Part shown: one piece after another, positions 52,348-59,440 of the stretch
Numbering within the stretch: position 1 is the stretch's first letter
How the letters are laid out: every line of letters starts with the position of its first letter
Assembly (NCBI GenBank): GCA_031410915.1
Contig: JANNZY010000037.1
Location: forward strand, 1 to 64,000
Direction of reading: 5' to 3'
From: WLMZ01 sp031410915
Lineage (GTDB): Bacteria > Actinomycetota > Acidimicrobiia > Acidimicrobiales > Ilumatobacteraceae
DNA length: 64,000 nt
Made by a program: the position numbers and the translations under genes
The notes under the pieces: model-generated
Told to the model about the DNA's origin: nothing
The model's input: only the letters and a program-made list of their open reading frames with translations
Databases searched by the model: none

Positions 52348-53313
52348 TCAGCTCCCGGCAGCGATCGGGACCGAGGCCAAGATCTCGGCGACGGCCCGTT
52401 GCGAGGTGAGCCCGCGAGAGGCGGCGTCGGGTCGGATCACAAGACGATGGCACAGCACCGAATAGGCAACAGTCTTGACGTCGTCCGGCGTGGCGTACTT
52501 GCGGCCCTGCGACGCGGCTTGGGCGCGGGTGGCGCGAGCGAGTTGCAGGGTGGCGCGAGGCGACATGCCGAGCGTGATGCCGGCATGCCTCCGACTCGCC
52601 TCGGCGAGATCGACGAGATACGTCTTCAACGGATCGGCGAGGTGCACGCTGCGCACGGCATCGATCATCGCCAACATCTCGGCCGACGTGACCACCGGTC
52701 GCAGTTCGGCCAGCGCGTCGGCCGGGCCGTTGCCGTCCAGGATCGCCAGCTCGGCGTCGCGACCGGGGTAGCCGAGCGACAGCCGCAGCAGAAACCGGTC
52801 GAGCTGGCTCTCCGGCAAGCGGTACGTGCCCTCTTGTTCGACCGGGTTCTGTGTCGCGATCACCATGAACGGCGGGCTCAGCGGATGGCTGCGGCCTTCG
52901 ACGGACACTTGCCGTTCCTCCATCGCCTCGAGCAACGCCGACTGCGTCTTGGGCGACGCACGGTTGATCTCGTCGGCGAGCACGATGTTCGCGAACAATG
53001 GGCCGGGGCGGAAGTCGAACGTCTCGGTCGAGCGCTGGTAGATGCTGACGCCGATCAGGTCGGTGGGCAGCAGGTCGGGTGTGAACTGCACGCGCTTCCA
53101 CGTGCACTCGATGGACGTCGCCAGTGCCTTGGCGAGGCTGGTCTTGCCGACTCCGGGCACGTCTTCGATCAGCAGATGACCCTCGGCCAACATGCACACC
53201 ACTGCGAGCTGGATCTCGCTGCGCTTGCCGTGCACCACACGACTGACGTTGTCGGTGATCGCCTCGAACAGCGAGGCGAAGGTGGGCACCTGGGTTGTCG
53301 ACGCAGCGGACAC
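52348..53313 (-). CDS. MoxR-family AAA ATPase
   Basis: 321 residues from a GTG at 53313. Walker A GVPGVGKTSLAKALA near residue 54, Walker B and following VLADEINRASPKTQSALLEAMEE (cited here as VLADEINRA), sensor 1 ATQNP, and the C-terminal lid. MoxR ATPases act as chaperones that load metals or activate VWA-domain partners, here DUF58. Divergent from the ROK kinase gene. Confidence 0.95.
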   Translation of the reverse strand: MSAASTTQVPTFASLFEAITDNVSRVVHGKRSEIQLAVVCMLAEGHLLIEDVPGVGKTSLAKALATSIECTWKRVQFTPDLLPTDLIGVSIYQRSTETFDFRPGPLFANIVLADEINRASPKTQSALLEAMEERQVSVEGRSHPLSPPFMVIATQNPVEQEGTYRLPESQLDRFLLRLSLGYPGRDAELAILDGNGPADALAELRPVVTSAEMLAMIDAVRSVHLADPLKTYLVDLAEASRRHAGITLGMSPRATLQLARATRAQAASQGRKYATPDDVKTVAYSVLCHRLVIRPDAASRGLTSQRAVAEILASVPIAAGS

Positions 53314-53356
53314 GTCGCCAACCTAGACCAGCGGATACATCGATGTCGGTCGCCGC

Positions 53357-53362
53357 TACGGT
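53357..53362 (+). promoter_or_regulatory. -10 element of the second ROK gene, probable leaderless promoter
   Basis: TACGGT ends 7 bases before the ATG at 53370. Confidence 0.5.
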
Positions 53363-53369
53363 GGCAGCA

Positions 53370-54224
53370 ATGGATGCCATGTATCTGGCGGTCGACATCG
53401 GTGGCACCAAACTCGCAGCCGCTGTCGTGGACGATGAAGGTCGCGTCGTCGTGCGTGATCGCGTCGCCACGCCACAGCGTGATGTGTGGTCCGCGCTCGA
53501 GCGGCTGATGCTGCGCGTCATGGCCGCGGCGCCCGGCGAACTGGTCGCTGTCGGGGCCGGATGCGGGGGCCCGATGGACGTCGCGTCGGCCACGGTGTCA
53601 CCGCTGCACATCCCCACGTGGCGCAACTTCGAACTTCGTACCGCGCTGATGGAGTCGACCGGTCTGCCCGTCTTCGTCGACAACGACGCCAAGGCTTTGG
53701 CCCTCGGCGAGGCGTGGTGCGGCGCCGGCCGCGGCGAAATGAATCTGGTCGGCATCGTGGTCGGCACGGGTGTCGGTGGTGGCATCATCAGCAACGGCCG
53801 GCTGCTGCAGGGTCGGCTCGGCAATGCCGGCCACATCGGCCACATCGTCGTCGAGCCCGAAGGCCGGCCGTGCGCGTGCGGCGGCATCGGATGTCTGGAG
53901 GCGTACGCGTGCGGTCCGGCGATCGAAGCCGAGACCGGCCGCCCGCCGCAGCGAGCCCCGATCGCGATCATCGAGCGCACCGGACTCCTCGTCGGCCGAG
54001 CACTGGCAACGCTGGCCGCGGTCGTCGACTTCAACCTCGCGGTCGTCGGCGGTTCGGTTGCGCTCGGGTTCGGTGAGCCGTTCTTCGCCGCAGCACAGGC
54101 CGAGCTCAACAGCCGCGCCCGGCTGCCGTTCACCGAGCACCTCGAGATCCGCCGCGCCGGACTCGGCGAACTAGCCCCGCTCGTCGGCGCAGCGGCTGTC
54201 GCACGAGCAGCTACCCGTCGGTAA
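53370..54224 (+). CDS. ROK-family sugar kinase
   Basis: 284 residues from the ATG at 53370 (a second ATG at 53379 is possible). The phosphate motif LAVDIGGTKLAAA, VDNDAKALALGEAW with the catalytic Asp, GTGVGGGI and the zinc motif CACGGIGCLE are intact. There is no HTH domain. Glucose or N-acetylhexosamine are possible substrates. It is a distant paralogue of the ROK kinase at 20126-20995 and stands alone between moxR and the acyl-CoA dehydrogenase. Confidence 0.87.
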   Translation: MDAMYLAVDIGGTKLAAAVVDDEGRVVVRDRVATPQRDVWSALERLMLRVMAAAPGELVAVGAGCGGPMDVASATVSPLHIPTWRNFELRTALMESTGLPVFVDNDAKALALGEAWCGAGRGEMNLVGIVVGTGVGGGIISNGRLLQGRLGNAGHIGHIVVEPEGRPCACGGIGCLEAYACGPAIEAETGRPPQRAPIAIIERTGLLVGRALATLAAVVDFNLAVVGGSVALGFGEPFFAAAQAELNSRARLPFTEHLEIRRAGLGELAPLVGAAAVARAATRR

Positions 54225-54232
54225 CTTCGCGC

Positions 54233-54238
54233 TAGCCT
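54233..54238 (+). promoter_or_regulatory. -10 element of the acyl-CoA dehydrogenase gene, probable leaderless promoter
   Basis: TAGCCT ends 6 bases before the ATG at 54245 and is identical to the trpD element. Confidence 0.5.
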
Positions 54239-54244
54239 CGGGCC

Positions 54245-55462
54245 ATGCAACCGACGTACACACCGGAGGCCGAGGCATACCGCGAAAAGGTCCAGGCCTT
54301 TCTCGCCGAGAAGCTGCCGACGAACTGGAAGGGCATCGGCCGCCTGGAGGGCACCGAGCTCCACGAGTTCATGGCCGACTGGCGGGTCAAGCTGAACGAG
54401 GCTCGCTACCTCGCGCCGGGTTGGCCGGCCGAGTACGGCGGCGGCGGGCTGTCCGCGCTCGAGCAGGTGATCACGGCCGAGGAGTTCGCTCGCGCGGGTG
54501 TGCCGACCGGTGGCCCAAACGACGTGTTCGGCATCCAGATGCTCGGCAACACGCTGTTGCAGTGGGGAACCGACGAGCAGAAGGCCCACTACTTACTGCG
54601 CATCTTGTCCAACGACGACGTCTGGTGCCAGGGCTACAGCGAGCCCAACGCCGGCTCGGATCTGTCCAACCTCGGCCTGCGCGCGGACCTCGACGGCGAC
54701 CAATGGGTGCTCAACGGCCAGAAGATCTGGACGTCGGCCGGGCACCTCGCCGACCACATCTTCACCCTGGCCCGCACCGCCCCGGATGCGCCGCGGCACA
54801 AGGGCATCTCGTTCCTGCTCGTCGACATGCGTCAGCCGGGCATCGAGGTCCGGCCGATCCGGATGATCTCTGGCGAGTCAGAGTTCAACGAGGTCTTCTA
54901 CACCGACGCCACCACGCCCAAGCATGAAGTGGTGGGTGGGGTGAACAACGGTTGGGCCGTGGCGATGACGCTGCTCGGCTACGAGCGCGGCGAGGCCGCA
55001 GCCACGATGCCGATTCGATTCCAGGCCGAGATCGACCGTCTGCTGATGATGGCCAAAGATCGCGGCGTCGCCGACAACCCGGTCATCCGCCAACGGCTGG
55101 CCTTTTGCTACAGCAAGGTGCAGATGATGCGCTACCTCGGGATGCGCACACTGACCAAGTTCATGCGCGGCCATCACCCCGGCCCGGATGGTGCCATCTT
55201 CAAGCTCTACTGGAGCGAGTACCACAAGGTCGTCACCGAGTTGGCGATGGACATCATGGGCGTCGATGGCCTCGTGCCCTCTGGTCGCGCGCCGGCCAGC
55301 GCGTTTCAGACCGACGACGGCGGCGCGCTCAACACGACCGCCTCATGGAACGGCGTGTTCCTCAACGCACGGGCCGGCACGATCTACGCCGGGTCGAGCC
55401 AGATCCAGCGCAACATCATCGGCGAGATGGTCCTCGGACTGCCGAAGGAGCCCAAGGTCTGA
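54245..55462 (+). CDS. Acyl-CoA dehydrogenase
   Basis: 405 residues, usual length. It introduces a double bond into an acyl-CoA using FAD. The first signature YSEPNAGSDLSNL near residue 128 and WVLNGQKIWTSAGHLAD are clear, and IMGVDGLVPSG and YAGSSQIQRNIIGEMVLGLP are the C-terminal family parts. The long-branch form in actinobacteria (FadE-like, with an R-Q-x-L-F-like region altered) acts on fatty acyl, branched or steroid side-chain CoA. The substrate cannot be fixed from the sequence. Confidence 0.93.
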   Translation: MQPTYTPEAEAYREKVQAFLAEKLPTNWKGIGRLEGTELHEFMADWRVKLNEARYLAPGWPAEYGGGGLSALEQVITAEEFARAGVPTGGPNDVFGIQMLGNTLLQWGTDEQKAHYLLRILSNDDVWCQGYSEPNAGSDLSNLGLRADLDGDQWVLNGQKIWTSAGHLADHIFTLARTAPDAPRHKGISFLLVDMRQPGIEVRPIRMISGESEFNEVFYTDATTPKHEVVGGVNNGWAVAMTLLGYERGEAAATMPIRFQAEIDRLLMMAKDRGVADNPVIRQRLAFCYSKVQMMRYLGMRTLTKFMRGHHPGPDGAIFKLYWSEYHKVVTELAMDIMGVDGLVPSGRAPASAFQTDDGGALNTTASWNGVFLNARAGTIYAGSSQIQRNIIGEMVLGLPKEPKV

Positions 55463-55503
55463 GACGCGACGCGCGTTGCGTTCGGCCCTATGCTGGCCGG
55501 AGC

Positions 55504-55755
55504 ATGACGCGATGGGTCCGAGTGGGTGTGGCGGTGCTCCGCCATCCGACGCTGTGGCGCACGGCCGCGCGCCAGATGCGCCGTACCGCGCCGTCGGGTT
55601 GGTATCGGCGTGCCCCGTTCCTGCCGCTCCCCGGCGGCGACTACCTGCGCTTCCGGCTCGTCACCCAATACGGCGATGCCGGTCATCGCCCCGAGCCCGA
55701 TGATGTGTTGAGCTATCTGTCGTGGTGTCGCCAATGGGACAGCGCATGCCGTTGA
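55504..55755 (+). CDS. Conserved small protein of unknown function
   Basis: 83 residues from an ATG at 55504, with TATGCT 9 bases upstream. A basic N-terminal amphipathic helix (about 1-30) is followed by WYRRAPFLPLPGGDYLRFRLVTQYG and a C-terminal LSYLSWCRQWDSACR part with two cysteines (cited in pieces). The type occurs in other Actinobacteria as far as I recall, but no function is known. No signal peptide is seen. Confidence 0.55.
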   Translation: MTRWVRVGVAVLRHPTLWRTAARQMRRTAPSGWYRRAPFLPLPGGDYLRFRLVTQYGDAGHRPEPDDVLSYLSWCRQWDSACR

Positions 55756-55796
55756 CACCGCTGATAATCCCGCCGTTCGCGTCCCGGCCTCGTCAG

Positions 55797-55802
55797 TAAG
55801 GT
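55797..55802 (+). promoter_or_regulatory. -10 element of the HNH gene, probable leaderless promoter
   Basis: TAAGGT ends 8 bases before the ATG at 55811. Confidence 0.45.
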
Positions 55803-55810
55803 CGCCCACC

Positions 55811-56308
55811 ATGCGCAGCGCTCTCGTCTTGAATGCCACGTACGAGCCGCTCAGCGTGGTGCCTGCCCGTCGAGCGGCTTGCCTCGTGCTCGCCGACAAG
55901 GCCGATCTTGTCGAGGACGACGGCACCCAACTGCGCTCCGAGAATCTCGCCCTGCCGAGCCCGCTCGTGATCCGGCTGCGCTACGTCGTGAAGGTGCCGT
56001 ACCACCGCCGCACGGCGCTGTCCCGGCGCGCCGTCTTCGTGCGCGACAACCATCGTTGCCAGTACTGCGGCGGCCACGCCGACTCGATCGATCACGTCAT
56101 GCCGCGCTCGCGTGGCGGTCGCAACGAATGGGAGAACGTCGCCGCCGCATGCCGTCCGTGCAACCTGCACAAGCGGGACCGCACACCCGACGAAGCGAAC
56201 ATGCACCTCGCTCGTGTCCCGCGCGCGCCACGCGAGCAGGCGTGGGTCACGGTGTCGGTCGGCCGGGTTCCCGAGGCGTGGAAGCCCTACATCGCCGAGG
56301 CGAGCTGA
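55811..56308 (+). CDS. HNH endonuclease
   Basis: 165 residues. The zinc-finger HNH fold is complete: CQYCG at about 82, the DHV with catalytic His, SRGG, NEWENVAAACRPCNLHK with the Asn and the second CxxC. The N-terminal VLNATYEPLSVVPARRA is the typical start of the housekeeping HNH family that is widespread in Actinobacteria and Cyanobacteria, which is not linked to introns or phages. A role in DNA repair is likely but unproven. Confidence 0.9.
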   Translation: MRSALVLNATYEPLSVVPARRAACLVLADKADLVEDDGTQLRSENLALPSPLVIRLRYVVKVPYHRRTALSRRAVFVRDNHRCQYCGGHADSIDHVMPRSRGGRNEWENVAAACRPCNLHKRDRTPDEANMHLARVPRAPREQAWVTVSVGRVPEAWKPYIAEAS

Positions 56309-56332
56309 ACCGATCACGATGATCGTCACCTG

Positions 56333-56980
56333 ATGATCGCCACGGTGCAACGTGGCGGCCCAGCCGCGTTCCACGATCGCGCGGTCACGAGCATCGACGA
56401 ACTGACGCTGTGGTGGTTCGAGGTCGACCGCGCTGCGATCGTGCTCGGCTCGTCACAGCCGATGGACCACCTTGATGTCGACGCGTGCGCAGAGCGCGGC
56501 GTCGAGGTGGTCCGCCGGCGCAGCGGCGGGGGAGCAGTGCTGCTCGAGCCCGGCGACGTCGTGTGGGTCGACGTGCTGCTGCCCCCGAGCGACCCGCGCT
56601 GGACCGATGATGTCGGCGAATCGGCGCTGTGGTTGGGTCGCGTCTGGCAGTCGGCACTGGCTCGGCTCGGTGTCGGCGAGACATCGGTGCACGCCGCCGC
56701 GATGGTGCGCTCGGAGTGGTCGAGCCGGGTGTGCTTCGCCGGACGCGGCGCGGGCGAGGTGATGCTCGGCGACGCGAAGGTGGTCGGCATCAGCCAACGA
56801 CGCGGCCGCACCGGGGCCCGATTCCAATGCGCGCTGTACCGGCATTGGCGTCCGCAACACCATTCCCCACTCTTCGCCACGCCGACCCCTCCGGAGGCCG
56901 ATCTGGCTGGTCTCGCGCACGAGATCCAGGCCTCACAAGCCGAGATCCGCGCAGCTTTCGAGGAAACGCTCAACACCTGA
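56333..56980 (+). CDS. Lipoate/biotin-protein-ligase-fold protein
   Basis: 215 residues. The BPL/LplA catalytic fold is recognised from VRRRSGGGAVLLEPGDVVWVDV near residue 62 and GDAKVVGISQRRGR with the active-site Lys near 145. LplA attaches lipoate, or octanoate in transfer forms, to E2 and GcvH subunits. At 215 residues it lacks the LplA accessory domain, so it is closer to the LipM/LipL octanoyltransferase or unassigned actinobacterial members. No lip genes are adjacent. Confidence 0.85.
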   Translation: MIATVQRGGPAAFHDRAVTSIDELTLWWFEVDRAAIVLGSSQPMDHLDVDACAERGVEVVRRRSGGGAVLLEPGDVVWVDVLLPPSDPRWTDDVGESALWLGRVWQSALARLGVGETSVHAAAMVRSEWSSRVCFAGRGAGEVMLGDAKVVGISQRRGRTGARFQCALYRHWRPQHHSPLFATPTPPEADLAGLAHEIQASQAEIRAAFEETLNT

Positions 56981-57140
56981 CTTGATGTGGCGGGCGCATG
57001 CTGCTCGGCCGAACGGATGAGATCCCCACCGTCATTCGCGCGCCACGCGCGCAATCCTGCGCCAATTTACTGGTACTTCGCGCGCTCCGCAGTGAATTCT
57101 GGCGCCCACGATCCGAGAAATCGCCGCCATCGCTTGACTG
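56981..57140. other. Gap before mraZ, no gene seen
   Basis: The 252 bases between the ligase-like gene and mraZ hold no credible gene. The first part is unremarkable, with an alternating CGCGCGC stretch near 57038-57054; the second part holds the MraZ boxes and the promoter. The ligase-like gene has no clear terminator. Confidence 0.5.
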
Positions 57141-57162
57141 TGGGTGATTTTTGGGGCACAGT
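57134..57162 (+). promoter_or_regulatory. Candidate promoter of mraZ and the dcw cluster
   Basis: TTGACT (57134-57139), 17 bases, CACAGT (57157-57162). The -35 is good and the -10 moderate. The MraZ boxes overlap the spacer and the start region, which fits autorepression by MraZ. Confidence 0.5.
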
Positions 57163-57176
57163 GGGGATATGTGGGG
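57141..57176 (+). promoter_or_regulatory. MraZ-binding boxes (TGGGN repeats)
   Basis: TGGGT at 57141 and TGGGG at 57152, 57162 and 57172. The last three have the exact 5-base spacers (10-base period) of the known MraZ operator; the first is one base further away. They lie 57-92 bases before the mraZ start. Confidence 0.8.
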
Positions 57177-57232
57177 TTCCCGGACCCACATGAGGCAGGA
57201 CACCGGGAAGCTCGGACAGACGACACCCTCAG

Positions 57233-57655
57233 ATGGAGAAGTTCCTCGGCGTTTTCGAACGCCAACTCGACGTGAAAGGTCGGTTGGCGCTCCCCGCGAC
57301 CTATCGCGCGCGCCTCGGGACGAACTGCTACCTGACACTCGGCGCGGACAACGGCATCGAGGTCTTCCCGGCCGAGCGATTCGATCGAGAGGCAGACCGG
57401 ATGCAGGAGATGTACGAGCGAGGCGAGATAACCCTCGACCGTTTGCGCGCCTTCGCCGCCCGGGCGACGCCGGTCGAACCCGATGCGCAGGGCCGCATCT
57501 ACCTCGACGAGCGGCTCCGCCGCCACGCGGGACTCGACGTGAAGTCGGCCGTGGTCGTGCAGGGCCGGTTGGACCGGCTCGAGATCTGCTCCACCGAACG
57601 ACACGAACGACGCATGGCAGCCGGCGAAGAGACCTTCGCCGAACCAGCCCGCTGA
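57233..57655 (+). CDS. mraZ: Transcriptional regulator MraZ
   Basis: 140 residues. It has the double SpoVT/AbrB-like fold: DVKGRLALPATYRARLG near residue 14 and DAQGRIYLDERLRRHAG near 84 are the two DxxGR motifs. It forms rings and binds TGGGN repeats at its own promoter to repress the dcw cluster. First gene of the cluster; rsmH follows after 244 bases that hold an RNA structure. Confidence 0.96.
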   Translation: MEKFLGVFERQLDVKGRLALPATYRARLGTNCYLTLGADNGIEVFPAERFDREADRMQEMYERGEITLDRLRAFAARATPVEPDAQGRIYLDERLRRHAGLDVKSAVVVQGRLDRLEICSTERHERRMAAGEETFAEPAR

Positions 57656-57746
57656 TCAATCCACGCACAGAGCCACGACACATCGAGAAGGAGGCGAAGG
57701 AACCCGAGACGACACCACCGAATGCACACACATCCAGATCGAGTAC

Positions 57747-57867
57747 CCGGTGAGTTCCGCTCACCGGCAGTCCTCCGGTGAACAAGATGGCAGCCCCACT
57801 CCGCCCGCTTACATCTCGTCCCGACCGGGGAGACATCCCGGCGACATTCGTCCACCGGGGGGCTGCC
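57747..57867 (+). ncRNA. Structured leader of rsmH, candidate mraW RNA motif
   Basis: CCGGTGAG (57747-57754) can pair with CTCACCGG (57760-57767) in a perfect 8-bp stem. The same second arm can instead pair with CCGGTGA (57775-57781), so two hairpins exclude each other. GGCAGCCCC (57789-57797) and GGGGCTGCC (57859-57867) form a 9-bp outer stem enclosing CCGGG/CCCGG (57825-57829 with 57837-57841). The mraW RNA motif is a known conserved structure before mraW/rsmH genes in Actinobacteria and fits this place. I assign it from memory and position, without a covariance search. Confidence 0.6.
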
Positions 57868-57899
57868 GATGAGCGGGGCGTGACAGCCAAGGACGGCCA

Positions 57900-58880
57900 G
57901 TGAACGACCAGTCGAACGACTTCCACCACCTCCCGGTGATGGCAGCCGAGATCGTCGCCGCGTTCGCAACCGTGCCCGCCGGAACCGTGCTCGACGCCAC
58001 GTTGGGCGGAGGCGGCCATGCCGAGCAATTGCTCGCGGCCCATCCCGACCTGCGGATCCTGGGATTGGACCGTGACGAATCAGCTCTCGCCGCAGCAACG
58101 CAGCGACTGGCCCGATTCGGAGACCGGGTGCAGACGGTGCACGTTCGATTCGATCACCTTCACGACGCCATGAACGCAGCCCGAATCGACATCCTCAGTG
58201 GCGCCCTCTTCGATCTGGGCGTGTCGTCGCCGCAGCTCGATCGCATCGAGCGTGGCTTCTCGTACCGCCAGGACGCGCGTCTCGACATGCGCATGGACCT
58301 CAGTGAGAGCTGGTCGGCCGGTGACGTGGTCAATGGCTATTCCGAGAACGAGCTCGCCCGCATCCTGCGCGAGCACGGCGACGAGCGCTTCGCCGGCCGG
58401 ATCGCGCGTGCCATCGTCTCCCACCGTCCGATCGAGTCCACGGTGCAGCTCGCCAACGTGATCGTGTCGGCCATTCCGGCCGCCGCGCGCCGCACCGGCG
58501 GTCATCCGGCCAAGCGTTCGTTCCAGGCGATCCGCATCGAGGTCAACCGCGAGCTCGAGATACTGCCGAGCGCGATCGACGCAGCCATCGCCGCGACAGG
58601 CGTCGGCGGACGCATCGCGGTCCTGTCCTACCACTCGGGCGAGGACCGCATCGTCAAGGACCGCTTCCGCGAAGCCGAGACCGGCAACTGCGAGTGCCCG
58701 CCGGGCCTGCCGTGCGTGTGCGGCGCAGTGCGCACGGTGCGCATCGTGCGCGGCATCGCCAAGCGGCCCTCTGCGGCAGAGGCGGCCTCCAATCGACGCG
58801 CCGCATCGGCGCGCCTGCGCGTCGTCGAACGGATTGTCGACGAGGCCGGCACAGAGTTCCCAGGCGCGGGGGTGCGCTGA
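57900..58880 (+). CDS. rsmH: 16S rRNA m4C1402 methyltransferase
   Basis: 326 residues, GTG start. It methylates N4 of C1402 in 16S rRNA using S-adenosylmethionine. The HLPVMAAEIVAAF start, the SAM loop DATLGGGGHAEQLL near residue 32, LFDLGVSSPQLD and the RSFQAIRIEVNREL segment are intact, and YHSGEDRIVKDRF is near the C-terminus, in which CECPPGLPCVCG is a small Cys-rich loop usual for the family. It lies in its usual place in the dcw cluster. Confidence 0.97.
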   Translation: MNDQSNDFHHLPVMAAEIVAAFATVPAGTVLDATLGGGGHAEQLLAAHPDLRILGLDRDESALAAATQRLARFGDRVQTVHVRFDHLHDAMNAARIDILSGALFDLGVSSPQLDRIERGFSYRQDARLDMRMDLSESWSAGDVVNGYSENELARILREHGDERFAGRIARAIVSHRPIESTVQLANVIVSAIPAAARRTGGHPAKRSFQAIRIEVNRELEILPSAIDAAIAATGVGGRIAVLSYHSGEDRIVKDRFREAETGNCECPPGLPCVCGAVRTVRIVRGIAKRPSAAEAASNRRAASARLRVVERIVDEAGTEFPGAGVR

Positions 58881-58882
58881 GC

Positions 58883-59440
58883 ATGGCTGCCGTCGCACCC
58901 CTGCGCGAGGAACAGGAGCAGTGGCAGCCCGAGCGTGTCCGGCCGCGCGATCTGCGCCGTCAACCGTTGCAGCGCCGCCCGCTGCCGAAGTCGTTCGTGC
59001 CCGCGCCGAGCTCGGCGGGCGGTACGTCGTCGCGTCCGCAGCTCGCGGTCGTGCCTCGCCGGCGTCGCGCGGTCGGCATCGTGGTGATGAGCTGCGTCAC
59101 GCTGTTCACACTGTGCCTGGGCGCGGTCGCGTTCCAGACCCGCCTGGCCCAGAACCAGCTGACCCTGGACCGCACCGAGCGTGACGTCGTGCTGGCCAAA
59201 GAACGCTACGACATCCTCCGCCGCCAGCGAGCCGAGCTGCGCTCGCCGACCAGGCTGTCGCTGGAGGCCACCCGCCTCGGGATGACCCCGGCCGAGAACG
59301 GCGAGTTCATGGTCATCCCGGCCGATGTGGTCGCAGCCGTGGCCGCGACGTCGAGCGGGCTGCCCAACGAGGTGTCGACGAAGGAGTCGAACTTCGACCA
59401 GTTCGGCCAGGTCAAAGAAGTCACCGGGGACACACCGTGA
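58883..59440 (+). CDS. FtsL-like division protein
   Basis: 185 residues, two bases after rsmH. It is a bitopic membrane protein: basic cytoplasmic N-terminus with Arg/Pro-rich stretch (about 1-60), one TM helix near 63-85 (VGIVVMSCVTLFTLCLGAVAF), then a coiled coil (TRLAQNQLTLDRTERDVVLAKERYDILRRQRAEL, about 86-120) ending in LSLEATRLGMTPAE. FtsL stabilises FtsQLB and activates FtsWI. Sequence likeness in this family is low, so the call rests on topology and position between rsmH and ftsI. Confidence 0.82.
   Translation: MAAVAPLREEQEQWQPERVRPRDLRRQPLQRRPLPKSFVPAPSSAGGTSSRPQLAVVPRRRRAVGIVVMSCVTLFTLCLGAVAFQTRLAQNQLTLDRTERDVVLAKERYDILRRQRAELRSPTRLSLEATRLGMTPAENGEFMVIPADVVAAVAATSSGLPNEVSTKESNFDQFGQVKEVTGDTP

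Noticed and set aside
55811..56308. HNH gene as a homing endonuclease or mobile element
   Set aside because: It belongs to the housekeeping HNH type with the VLNATYEPL start, and there is no intron or repeat around it.
56981..57232. Possible small gene or tRNA before mraZ
   Set aside because: No frame with a credible start and no cloverleaf arms; the stretch is explained by the promoter and MraZ boxes.
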